Under the pieces are notes generated by a model. It did not search any database, was not told the origin of the DNA, and saw only the letters and a program-made list of their open reading frames with translations. DNA of 64,000 bases from positions 62,001-126,000 of the forward strand of contig CAWEZO010000008.1 of NCBI GenBank assembly GCA_963813635.1, read 5' to 3'. Below are positions 34,964 through 45,991 of this stretch, one piece after another. The stretch is from JBBRZM01 sp963813635 (GTDB lineage: Bacteria > Actinomycetota > Acidimicrobiia > IMCC26256 > JBBRZM01). How positions within the stretch are numbered: position 1 is the stretch's first letter; each line of letters starts with the position of its first letter. The position numbers and the translations under genes are program-made.

Positions 34964-35704
34964 TCACGTCGCCCAGGAACTCGAGCGCGCGACGCCACGC
35001 GTCGGCCGCGTCGTCGGCGCGGTGAGCCGGACGGTCGGGATCGTGCACGAAGCCGTGCTCGGCTCCGGGATACACGACGATCTCGTGATCAGGGAGGCCG
35101 GCCCACGCCGCTCGCAGCGCGTCCACGTCTGCTGCGGGTGTGAACGGGTCGGCGTCGCCGAAGATCGCGAGTGTGGGACATGTCTGCGCCGCGGTGTCGA
35201 GGGGCTCGGCCAGGCCCGGACCGCGCCACTCGTCCGGCAGTCGGATCATCCCGTAGAACGCGACCCGCGCGATCGAAACGTCCCGTCGCAGCGGCCTTCA
35301 ACGTGTACATGCCGCCCATGCAGAATCCCGCGACGAAGACAGACGACACGCCGTCGGCAACGACCAGGTGGTCGGCTGCAGCCTCCAGGTCGCCGAGCTG
35401 GAGCTCGTCGTCGAGCTCGGGAATCAATGCCATACGGCCCGGCGGGTCGAGCGCGGCACGCTCGTCGGCCGGCACCCGGGCGAACGGCTCGGGCGCGCAG
35501 ACGGCGAAACCATGGGTCGCGAGCCGGCGGCACAGGTCGTCGAACAGCGGACGCACTCCCATGAGGTCGGGATGCACCACGAGCCCGGCCATCGGCATGC
35601 CCGTGGGTCGCGGCATGGATGGCGTCAACCGGCGCGCGGTCGGCCCCCCTGATTGCGAGGCGCTCGACCTCCGCCTCATGACGCCCGTCAGCGAGTGCAG
35701 CCAT
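34964..35704 (-). CDS. Dienelactone hydrolase family protein, with two or three frameshifts
   Basis: An alpha/beta hydrolase of about 245 residues. The N-terminus (from ATG 35704, RHEAEVERLAIRGAD), the middle (LVVHPDLMGVRPLFDDLCRRLATHG and the nucleophile motif GFCMGGMYTL, with Cys as in dienelactone hydrolase) and the C-terminus (LAIFGDADPFTPAADVDAL and PGAEHGFVHD, providing Asp and His) lie in three frames, with +1 shifts near 35610 and 35275. A third shift near 34970 is assumed, because otherwise the frame has no stop until 34533, inside the neighbouring gene. Such enzymes open lactone rings or hydrolyse esters. Confidence 0.75.
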
Positions 35705-35731
35705 GGGCGGGAACCGTAGCGGGGGCGCCCG

Positions 35732-36805
35732 TCAGACGTAGCGCTCCAGTATCGACGTCTCCGCGAGCCGCGAGAGCCCTTCCTTGATGGCGCGCGCCCT
35801 CGCCTCGCCCACGCCCTCGACTTCAGTCAGATCGGTCACGCCGGCGCGGATGATCTTCTGCAGGACGCCGAAGCGTGTCACCACATGATCAGAGACGATC
35901 TCGGGAAGGCGCGGGATCTTGTGGAGCAAACGGTAGCCACGCGGCTGCAGCGCGGTGTCGAGTGAGACGTCGTTCGGGAGATGGAGCACCGAGGCGACAT
36001 CCCAGAGGTCGACCAGGTCTTCCGTGTCGAGCTCGGCAAGCCGACGCATCACGTCGTGCAGGTCGAGGTCGGTCTCGTCGGCGAAGTAGTCCTTGGCAAC
36101 CAGGCGCTGGTCGTCTTCGACGCCACCCATGAGCTCCTCGAGTTGGAGGAGCACCAGCCGGCCGTCGTTGCCGAGCTCGACGACATAGCCCTCGATCTCC
36201 TCCGCGATGCGGCGCACCATCTCCGCGCGCTGCAACACCGTCGCGACATCGCGTACGGTCACGAGGTCTTCGACCTCGAGCGCAGAGAGGGAGCCGCTGA
36301 CCGCATCCAAGCGCGCCTTGTAGCGCTCGAGGATTTGCAGCGCCTGGTCGGCCCGGGCGAGGACGCGCGGAGTGGGTTCGAGCGTGCGCTTGAGCCCGCG
36401 CCGGTGGATCGCGACGACCGACATGTCTTCCGACACCGTGATGCAAGGCACGTCGATCTGGCGCCCGACCCGTTCGGCGGTGCGATGCCGGGTGCCGGTC
36501 TCCGAGGTGGGGACGTCGGGATCCGGCACGAGGTGCACGTTGGCCCGGGCGACGCGCGACGTGTCTGCCGCCAGGATGATCGCGCCGTCCATCTTCGCCA
36601 GCTCCGACAAGCGTTGCGGCGTGAACTCGGCGTCGAGCAGGAAGCCGCCGGAGCAGATGCTCAGCACGTTGGGGCCGTCGCCCACGACGATGAGCGCGCC
36701 CATGCGGGCCTGCAGGATGCGGTCGAGACCCTCACGCAGCGGCGTGCCCGGGGCGACCAGCCGCATGGCGGCGAGCATGGCTTCGGTTCGAGGCTGCGGT
36801 GGCAC
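35732..36805 (-). CDS. disA: DNA-integrity scanning diadenylate cyclase DisA
   Basis: A 357-residue c-di-AMP synthase. The N-terminal DAC domain has the catalytic DGA (residues 73-75) and RHR (106-108, GTRHRTAERV). A helical spine follows, then a C-terminal helix-hairpin-helix DNA-binding domain (LTEVEGVGEARARAIKEGLSRL). GTG 36805 is preferred, with GGAAGG about 9 bp upstream; an upstream extension lacks similarity and ATG 36778 is an alternative. It lies downstream of radA, the usual pairing, because RadA and DisA interact functionally in recombination and c-di-AMP control. Confidence 0.93.
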   Translation of the reverse strand: MPPQPRTEAMLAAMRLVAPGTPLREGLDRILQARMGALIVVGDGPNVLSICSGGFLLDAEFTPQRLSELAKMDGAIILAADTSRVARANVHLVPDPDVPTSETGTRHRTAERVGRQIDVPCITVSEDMSVVAIHRRGLKRTLEPTPRVLARADQALQILERYKARLDAVSGSLSALEVEDLVTVRDVATVLQRAEMVRRIAEEIEGYVVELGNDGRLVLLQLEELMGGVEDDQRLVAKDYFADETDLDLHDVMRRLAELDTEDLVDLWDVASVLHLPNDVSLDTALQPRGYRLLHKIPRLPEIVSDHVVTRFGVLQKIIRAGVTDLTEVEGVGEARARAIKEGLSRLAETSILERYV

Positions 36806-36937
36806 CGGCGACGTGCCTTCCTGGACCGCCTTCGAGACGCGGCCTGGCGGTGTGAGCGCCCAAAGATAGCCCACCCCGGGGCGGCCCCGGCGGCTCTCCG
36901 CGGCCGGCGGTCGCCGCGCGGCGCCCACGGATTGGCC

Positions 36938-38305
36938 TCAGTCGCTGACCGGGGGCTCGAGGCCCATCTCGAGCGCGATCGCGAGGTCGGCGGCTCGCAG
37001 AATCTGCAAGCCCGCGACGTCGGGGAGTGACGAAGGCCCCACCACGCGGGTGAACCCGAGCCGGGCGGCCTCGCCGAGGCGCCGGGCAGCTTGCGGAACC
37101 TGCCGTAGCTCACCGCCGAGCCCGACTTCGCCGAGTGCGACCGTGGCGCTCGCGACCGGACGATCGAGACGCGCGCCGGCGACACTCAAGGCCACGGCGA
37201 GATCGACACCCGCCTCCGCGACCCGGGCACCACCCGCAACGCTTGCGTACACGTCAGCGCCGCCGACCGTCACGCCGGCGCGTCGTTCGAGCACCGCGAG
37301 CAACATTGCGAGCCGCCCGGCGTCGAGCCCCTGCGCGGCCCTGCGCGGCATCGGCGTCGCACTCGGAGCGACGAGGGCCTGCACCTCGACGAGCATCGGC
37401 CGCGCGCCGTCGAGCACCGGAGCCACCACCGATCCGGAAGCGCCCGTGCGCCTGTCGGCAAGGAACATCGCGGAGGCGTCCACCACCTCGGTGAGACCTC
37501 GCTCACCCATGTCGAAGAGCCCCAGCTCGTCGGTGGAGCCGAAGCGGTGCTTCAGCGCGTGGAGCATGCGCAATGACTGATGACGATCGCCGTCGAACGA
37601 GAGCACCGTGTCGACAACATGCTCGAGCACGCGCGGCCCTGCCAGGCTGCCGTCTTTGGTGACGTGGCCGACCAGCAGGACAGTGACGCCGCGCTCCTTG
37701 GCCAGGCGCACGAGCCGGTGCGCGGACTCGCGTACCTGGGCCACCGATCCGGGACTTCCCGGCAGGTCGGGATCGAGCACCGTCTGGATCGAGTCGATCG
37801 CCAGGACGTGCGGTGCGAGCTCGTCGACGTGGGCGAGCACGTGGGGCAGCGAGGTCTCCGAGAGAAGGAGCAGGTCGGGCGCCAGCGCACCGACTCGTTG
37901 CGCCCGGAGCCGAACCTGCTCGGTCGACTCCTCCGCGCTCACGAGGAGGCACGGAGCGCCCCGGGTCGCGAGATGACCGAGCGCCTGGAGCAACAGCGTG
38001 CTCTTGCCCATGCCGGGCTCTCCGCCGATCAGGGTGACGGATCCGGCGACAAGACCGCCGCCGAGCACACGGTCGAGCTCCCCGATGCCGGTGGAGCGGC
38101 GCGAGGCACCGCTGGGATCGACGTCGGCGATGGGGACGGGCCGAGCGGCACCCACGGGCAACACGAGCGGGGCCGTGCGGGCGGACGTGTCACCGGGGTC
38201 TTCCACAAGGGTGCCCCACGAAGCGCAGTCGGGGCAGCGGCCCAGCCAGCGGGTGGCTTCGCCTCCACACTCGTTGCACCGGTATCGAACATGTGTTCGG
38301 GTCAT
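36938..38305 (-). CDS. radA: DNA repair protein RadA
   Basis: A 455-residue RecA-like ATPase and branch-migration helicase. It has an N-terminal C4 zinc finger (CNECGGEATRW ... CPDCASW), Walker A GEPGMGKSTLL, the RadA-specific motif and a C-terminal Lon-protease-like domain (GGADVYASVAGGARVAEAGVDLAVALS). The RadA signature KNRFG reads KHRFG here (LKHRFGSTDELG), a conservative variation at a residue implicated in branch migration. Start ATG 38305. Upstream of disA by 132 bp on the same strand. Confidence 0.94.
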   Translation of the reverse strand: MTRTHVRYRCNECGGEATRWLGRCPDCASWGTLVEDPGDTSARTAPLVLPVGAARPVPIADVDPSGASRRSTGIGELDRVLGGGLVAGSVTLIGGEPGMGKSTLLLQALGHLATRGAPCLLVSAEESTEQVRLRAQRVGALAPDLLLLSETSLPHVLAHVDELAPHVLAIDSIQTVLDPDLPGSPGSVAQVRESAHRLVRLAKERGVTVLLVGHVTKDGSLAGPRVLEHVVDTVLSFDGDRHQSLRMLHALKHRFGSTDELGLFDMGERGLTEVVDASAMFLADRRTGASGSVVAPVLDGARPMLVEVQALVAPSATPMPRRAAQGLDAGRLAMLLAVLERRAGVTVGGADVYASVAGGARVAEAGVDLAVALSVAGARLDRPVASATVALGEVGLGGELRQVPQAARRLGEAARLGFTRVVGPSSLPDVAGLQILRAADLAIALEMGLEPPVSD

Positions 38306-38387
38306 CCGGGGATCGTACCGTCGGGGTGTGACACCGATCGCGGACCCCGATGCCCGAGAGTCCGCTCGAGTTCCCGGCTCCCCGCCG

Positions 38388-39153
38388 TCAGCGACGCCCG
38401 AGGGCCCGACGCTCCCGGCGGCGGCGCACGGCCCGTAGCTCACCGACAACCAGGAACAGCACCGCGAACACGGCGATGCCGGCGCCGATGACGAGCCACG
38501 CGAGCTGCGTCTGGTTCGCCACCGACGACGACGAGCGCATCACGAGCTTCGTTCCCGGCTTCGGGCTCCACGTGCTCACATGCTGGTCCGCCAGGCCGGC
38601 TCGCACATGCAGCGTGAACCCGTCGCGCAGCTCTCCGAGCAGCCGCTGATCGATCGCGGCGCACGTCGACCTGCTGCGCAGTGAGGCTCGCGACGAGCGC
38701 CGGATCTGCGAGCACGCCGGTCTTCATCGCAGCCAGGTCCGCGGTGCCCCGAAAGGCGAAGTTGATCGTCCCGATCTTTTCCTTGCGCGTGACATGCACC
38801 TCGCGGAGCGGGCCGTCCGCGCCGTTGAGCTCACGGATGATCGCGTTGACCTGGCTGACGTTGACAAACGGCTTGACCAGCAACAACGTGGCCGTGCCGT
38901 CGAGCGCGCGCGCCCAGGGCGCCACCTTCCAGCCGGCGCTCGTCAGGTCGCCCAGGCGGACCCGGTCGTCGAGCTTGCCGCCATTCGACTCGGCTGCGGC
39001 AACCGCCGCGGCGTCGAGCACCGCCCGGACGCGGACTTCGCCGCTGCCGTTCTCCTTGACGACGACATTGACCGTCGTGTCGACCTTGCAGCCGGCGAAC
39101 AGAACGGCGAGCAGCAGTGCGGCCAGAACGGGCCGCCAACGGGGACGCGACAC
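38388..39153 (-). CDS. LppM-like lipoprotein with C-terminal membrane anchor, frameshifted
   Basis: An envelope protein of about 254 residues. Signal peptide with lipobox LFAGC at residue 22, then a beta-rich domain (VDTTVNVVVKENGSGEVRVRAVLD) resembling the LppM/DUF3153 domain of mycobacteria, a linker and a C-terminal transmembrane helix (LAWLVIGAGIAVFAVLFLVV) ending in a basic tail. The C-terminal part is in another frame, with a +1 shift near 38662: TAQQVD continues as AAIDQRLLGELRDG. The substrate or partner is unknown. It lies between clpC and radA. Confidence 0.75.
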
Positions 39154-39183
39154 GACGACCGGGGGCGGCGAAGCGCCGAGCGC

Positions 39184-41673
<2,490 letters not shown>

Positions 41674-41965
41674 GGTGTCAACCGCCTCTCATGCTGCGCT
41701 GTCGGCTTCCGTCCCCAGTTCGTTGCGGCGAGTGGGAACGGACGTCGGCTGGGTCACAGTGTATCGGCCAGTGCTCTTTTCCAATTGGCGGGATTCGTTG
41801 GTTCCTCTGGTCTCTCCTGATCGGATATTGAGCGGCGGAGCTGTAGGCGCCGGAGAAGAAAGAACAGGGTCCCAAGAAGGACGCTTCCGGCTTGGAGATT
41901 GTTCCCGGCCCTGCGTACGGTGGTCGCATGCGAACGAGCTCTCGGGCTGTGTGCGGCCATTACGC

Positions 41966-42947
41966 ATGAAGGTTGCCGAGACGCTCCAATTGACGCCCCT
42001 GCCCGGCGACCTGGCGCGGGTCGAAACTGCGCTCCGTGACGCTGTTCGCCACCAGCACGACCCGTTCCTGGGTGAGGTGGCCGGCCATCTCATCGAGGCC
42101 GGGGGCAAGCGGATCCGGCCGACGCTGACCCTCTGCGCGGCGTACGCGTCGATGAACGGCGATCACAAGGTGCATGTGGACGCGATCACCGGCGCCGCGG
42201 CCGTCGAGCTCGTGCACCTCGGCTCCCTGTACCACGACGACGTGATCGACGAGGCGGAAGTCCGCAGGGGTGTGCCGAGCGTCAACGCCCGGTGGAGCAA
42301 CATCGTCGCGATCCTCGCCGGTGATTATCTCCTCGCACGCGGTGTCGTCCCTGGCCGCATCACTCGGGGCCGAGTGTGCTTCGCTGCTGGCAATGACGAT
42401 CGGCGAGCTGTGCCGCGGCCAGGTGCTCGAGTTGCAGCACCTCTTCGACGTCGACCGTTCCGTCGACGACTACTTCTCCGCGATCGAAGGCAAGACCGCC
42501 TCGCTGTTCGCGACATCGTGCCGTGTCGGCGGAATGGTGTGCGCGGTGCCCGAGCCCACACTCGACGCGCTCACCGACTTCGGCCGCCACCTGGGCATGT
42601 GCTTCCAGATCGTCGACGACGTGCTCGACCTCACGGCCACCGACGACGAGCTCGGAAAGCCGTCGGGCCAGGATCTCGTCGAGGGTGTGTACACGCTCCC
42701 GGTCATTCACGCGCTCACCGAATCGGGCGAGTTGCGCGAGCAACTCGGCCGGCCGCTCGACTCTGATCGACTCGCCGCCGTACGCGCCCTGGCGACGGCA
42801 ACCGGCGGCGTGCCTGCTGCGCTCGGTGTGGCGCGAGACCACGCCGCCAAGGCCGGCGAGGCGCTCAGCGGAGCCGAGGCATTGGCGCCTGAGGTGGTCG
42901 ACGGCCTGCGCCGTCTCGTCGACGGACTCGTCACCCGCAACGCGTAA
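41966..42947 (+). CDS. Polyprenyl diphosphate synthase, frameshifted
   Basis: A trans-prenyltransferase of about 326 residues building all-trans prenyl diphosphates for menaquinone or a similar chain. The first Asp-rich motif is DDVID in GSLYHDDVIDEAEVRRG, after the substrate-binding GGKRIRP. The second is VDDVLD in FQIVDDVLDLTATDDELGKPSGQD. The residues before the first DDxxD (SLY) hint at long-chain products, which is weak evidence. A +1 shift near 42345 breaks AGDYLLAR from AVSSLAASLGAECA. Start ATG 41966. It is divergent from clpC. Confidence 0.88.
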
Positions 42948-42976
42948 ATCTCGGAACTGCAACGCCGAAATCTCGG

Positions 42977-43089
42977 AACTGGCCCGCGTTTGCTCAAGAA
43001 ATAGCTGAGTGATCGCGGGCCAGTTGGGTTGAGTTCTGGAACTGGCCCGCGTTTGCTCAAGAAATAGCTGAGTGAATCGCGGGCCAGTT
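42977..43089. repeat. Two tandem copies of a 49-50 bp palindromic element
   Basis: Copy 1 (42977-43025) and copy 2 (43040-43089) both read AACTGGCCCGCG, about 25 nearly identical bases, then CGCGGGCCAGTT, so each folds into a 12-bp perfect stem. They differ by one inserted A and have a 63-bp period. The shorter direct repeat AAATCTCGGAACTG occurs just before them (42946-42959 and 42968-42981). The location between the convergent polyprenyl synthase and hydrolase genes fits a terminator or a REP-like element. Confidence 0.88.
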
Positions 43090-43092
43090 CGA

Positions 43093-43947
43093 TTAGGCGA
43101 GGCCTGCGCCGGCGACGTCGTCGAGGCCCGTGGCGGCCTCGGTGCTCACACGCTCGAGGAACTTCAACACCGCGCGGTTGAACGCGTTGGGTGCCTCGAC
43201 CATCAAACCGTGCGCGGCGCCCCGGACCTCGAAGAGCTCGGCGCCGGGAATGAGCTCGGCCAGCTCCTCGGCGTCACCGATCGGCGTGAGCGCGTCCTGC
43301 GAACCGGTGATCACGAGCGTCGGCGCGGCCAGCTTGACGAGCTCCAAGCGCAACTCGTCGGACGCATTCAGGATGGCCTGGATCTGTGAGATGAACGGCT
43401 CCGGCGGCGATTGCAGCACCAGTCGGGCCAGCAGGTTGAGCCATACACCGAAGCGCTTGCGGAGACGCGGACCGATGAGCCAGTGCAACGAGTCCTCGGA
43501 CAGCGCCGACATGCCCCGGCCGCCGCCCACTGCCGCGGCCCACTCGGCAAGCAGCTCGCGACGCCACTCGTGGTGCCGGCACGCCGTGCACGCAAGCACG
43601 ACCGACCTGACGCGATCCGGGTTGCGCACGGCGATGATCTGCGCGATCACGCCGCCCATCGAGGCACCCATCACGTGGGCGCGCTCCACGCGCTCCGCAT
43701 CGAGCACGGCAACCGCGTCGACGGCCATCTGTTCGAGGTCGTAGGGGCCGGACGGGCGTCCCGAGTGGCCGGTGCCACGGTTGTCGAGCGCGTAACACCG
43801 GTATTGGCGACCGAAGGCCATGCGCTGGAGCGCCCAGCCACGCGAATCGGTACCGAGACCCTGGATCATGAGGAGCGGCTCGCCGTCGCGTTTGCCCCAC
43901 ACGTCGTAGGCGATGTCGACGCCGTCAGCGGCTTGCAGGTGCTTCAC
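43093..43947 (-). CDS. Alpha/beta hydrolase
   Basis: A 284-residue alpha/beta-hydrolase from GTG 43947 (KHLQAADGVDIAYDVWG). Oxyanion segment IQGLGTDSRGW, nucleophile elbow GASMGG, acid in TGSQDALTPIGD and base in GAAHGLMVEAP complete the triad. Overall shape resembles 3-oxoadipate enol-lactonase or haloperoxidase-like hydrolases with a short helical cap. The substrate is not determined. It is convergent with the polyprenyl synthase gene and preceded by a non-coding stretch. Confidence 0.85.
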   Translation of the reverse strand: MKHLQAADGVDIAYDVWGKRDGEPLLMIQGLGTDSRGWALQRMAFGRQYRCYALDNRGTGHSGRPSGPYDLEQMAVDAVAVLDAERVERAHVMGASMGGVIAQIIAVRNPDRVRSVVLACTACRHHEWRRELLAEWAAAVGGGRGMSALSEDSLHWLIGPRLRKRFGVWLNLLARLVLQSPPEPFISQIQAILNASDELRLELVKLAAPTLVITGSQDALTPIGDAEELAELIPGAELFEVRGAAHGLMVEAPNAFNRAVLKFLERVSTEAATGLDDVAGAGLA

Positions 43948-44294
43948 GAGCGGCCCCCCAGGCACGTCGCACCCTAGTGCTCGCGAGCGCGAACCCAATG
44001 TATAGCCCACAGTGCGCGCGTGGAACGCAACGTGCCGCGACCTCGCCCGTCCAAGGGACACCGGCGCGCAAATCCCCTGATACGCGTGTCGGTCCCGGCG
44101 CCACGATGCCGCAGGGGCCGACGCTCCGAACCAGCGACCCGGGGACCACTTGGGCGGTCGCAGCTTCTTGCATTTGCAAGGATGAAGTCGCCAGATATGA
44201 GACGCTTCAGCCCGTTCTGTTGTTCATGGGCACGAGTGTCTTCCGGGCCCGGCGATTGCTGCGGGCGATTGCTGCCGGGCCCCGCCGGGCGCGG
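43948..44294. other. 347-bp intergenic region with small repeats
   Basis: No convincing gene is present on either strand. Structures seen: a 14-bp palindrome CTTGCATTTGCAAG (44167-44180), a tandem direct repeat of GGCGATTGCTGC (44252-44263 and 44265-44276), and a possible -10 box TATACAT on the minus strand at about 43998-44004, about 50 bp upstream of the hydrolase start. The palindrome could be a regulator site, but nothing ties it to a known family. Confidence 0.5.
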
Positions 44295-44978
44295 TCAGCC
44301 CAGCAGTGCCTCGACGGCCTCACGGGTCAGCTCTCCCAACTCCGCCGCGCCGACGGGCTCTGCCGCGCCGAGGCCGGCGGCAAGCTCGATGGGCTCGCCG
44401 AACGCGACCCGCCACGGCCGCACGGGCAGGCCGAGGGGCCCGACCGGCGAGACGGCGACCGGGATCACCGGGAAGCCGGCACTCGCGCCGAACAACGCCC
44501 GCGGCGGCTCACCCGCGCCGATGCGCAGCCATGTGGGCGTGAGCGGCGCGACCACGAGGTATCCGGCACGCAGAGCGGCGGCGACGTCATCGCCGCGAGA
44601 CGCGATCGCACCGAGCTTCGTAAGCACGGGACCGATCAGCGGCAGTGACGGTGCCCCGACGACCCGGGCGCGGCGGCCGGCGACTTCGCGCACGGCAACC
44701 GTGATTGCAGCCGGCTCCACGATGCCCAGGCCGCGGTTGGCAATCAAGAGCGCTGCACCCGACCGCGGAATGTGCTCCGGGTACACGACGTCGACGCGCA
44801 CAACCGCGCTGACGAACGGCGCGCAGAGATCGTTCAGCTGTCCGTCGCCACCGAAGGGGTCGATCGGGAAGCGCCCGTCGAACCTGCGCCGCAACGACGC
44901 GCCGACCGACTCGCGCGCATGCACCCGGTCGTCGTCATATCCGAACGCCGCACCGCGTTCGCCGGCAGTGACAGTCAT
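44295..44978 (-). CDS. PlsC-like acyltransferase domain protein with degenerate active site
   Basis: A 227-residue protein with the overall pattern of lysophospholipid acyltransferases: a hydrophobic strand leading to GAALLIANRGLGIVEPAA, a GAPSLPLIGPVLTKLGAI helix, a variant of the EGTR-like region (GYLVVAPLTPTW) and the late FPVIPVAVSP strand. The catalytic HX4D motif, normally at the position of NRGLGIVEP, is not present, so acyltransfer is doubtful. It follows the SDR gene on the same strand by 49 bp. A similar SDR/PlsC-like pair exists in M. tuberculosis (Rv0501-Rv0502, from memory). Confidence 0.7.
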   Translation of the reverse strand: MTVTAGERGAAFGYDDDRVHARESVGASLRRRFDGRFPIDPFGGDGQLNDLCAPFVSAVVRVDVVYPEHIPRSGAALLIANRGLGIVEPAAITVAVREVAGRRARVVGAPSLPLIGPVLTKLGAIASRGDDVAAALRAGYLVVAPLTPTWLRIGAGEPPRALFGASAGFPVIPVAVSPVGPLGLPVRPWRVAFGEPIELAAGLGAAEPVGAAELGELTREAVEALLG

Positions 44979-45027
44979 ATGCAGTCTCCACTCATGGCCC
45001 GTGCGGCCCGACCGGCGTCAATCACGA

Positions 45028-45990
45028 TCAAGCCACCGCCTCGGTCGGGCGCAGCGCCGTGACCGTGGCCCACTCATAGAGCTCGGCGCACACCTCCTGC
45101 GTCGAGCGCATGGGCGCGAGCCCGAGCGCCTCGATCGCGCGACTCCCGTCGGCGGTGCGGCCGCGCTGCATGAGCTCGAGCACATGCGGCGGCACCGGCG
45201 CGCCCGCGAGCTCCGCGACACGACACGCCAGCTTCCACGACGGGCCGAGCATCGGCACCGGCACACGCCCGCCGAGGCGCACGACCTGCCACGGGCTGGC
45301 GGCACCAGGACCCACGATGTTGAGCGGACCGTCGTAGCCCCGGCACAGCGCTTCGACCATCGCGCGCGCCGCATCTTCCTGATGCAGCAGCGAGAACGGC
45401 GGGTCGGCGAGCGCGGGAACCGGCACCGCCGGCAGTCGCAGCAAACGACCCAACGGGCTCGGCACATGCGACCCCACCACTGGCGCCATCCGCAGCAACG
45501 ACACGGGGATGCCATGGCCCCGCCCGAGGCCGGTGGCGATGGCCTCGACCTCGAGGCACGTGCGGCCGTACGGTGTCGTCGGCGCCGGTTGGACGCTCTC
45601 GTCCGGTACCGCGGGACGACCGGGTCCACGCCCGTAGACGGTGAGGCCGCTGCGCACGGCGACGCGCAGGAGCCGGCCACCGCGGGCAGCGGCCTCGAGC
45701 GCGACAAGGGTGCCGGACGCCGTGGCTTCCGCCGCCTCACGTTGATCAAGCCGTGAGTCGGGCTCGTAGACGCCGTAGTGCGCGACGACCGTGGGCGCGT
45801 AGTCGGTTACGAACGCGGCGAGCTTGTCGCTATCGCGCGGATCGATACGACGGAACTCACTGCGGAGCAACCGGCGGCGCGGGGGCACGAAGTCGACGCC
45901 GACGATCTCGTCGACGTCGCTGCGTTGCTCGAGGAGCTGCGCAACCCGCGTGCCCAGCTCTCCGCCCATGCCCGTGACCAGCACGCGCAT
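45028..45990 (-). CDS. NAD(P)-dependent epimerase/dehydratase-like SDR
   Basis: A 320-residue extended short-chain dehydrogenase/reductase. The dinucleotide motif is TGMGGELGTR at the N-terminus, a downstream acidic residue in VGVDFVPP suits NAD, and a substrate domain follows (LLHQEDAARAMVEAL, GPLNIVGPGA). The catalytic tyrosine is probably in PYGRTCLEVEA, where the usual lysine four residues on is cysteine. Members of this clade may thus not be active epimerases. It begins one base upstream of the lysS end and precedes the PlsC-like gene. Confidence 0.8.
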   Translation of the reverse strand: MRVLVTGMGGELGTRVAQLLEQRSDVDEIVGVDFVPPRRRLLRSEFRRIDPRDSDKLAAFVTDYAPTVVAHYGVYEPDSRLDQREAAEATASGTLVALEAAARGGRLLRVAVRSGLTVYGRGPGRPAVPDESVQPAPTTPYGRTCLEVEAIATGLGRGHGIPVSLLRMAPVVGSHVPSPLGRLLRLPAVPVPALADPPFSLLHQEDAARAMVEALCRGYDGPLNIVGPGAASPWQVVRLGGRVPVPMLGPSWKLACRVAELAGAPVPPHVLELMQRGRTADGSRAIEALGLAPMRSTQEVCAELYEWATVTALRPTEAVA

Positions 45991-45991
45991 C

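Noticed and set aside
41674..41965. A SigR-type (GGAA ... GTT) promoter for clpC
   Set aside because: GGAAA and GTG elements exist on the minus strand but the spacing is 20 rather than 18, so I did not annotate it.
44020..45756. A 578-codon plus-strand open frame opposite the PlsC-like and SDR genes
   Set aside because: Arg/Pro-rich antisense frame without motifs.
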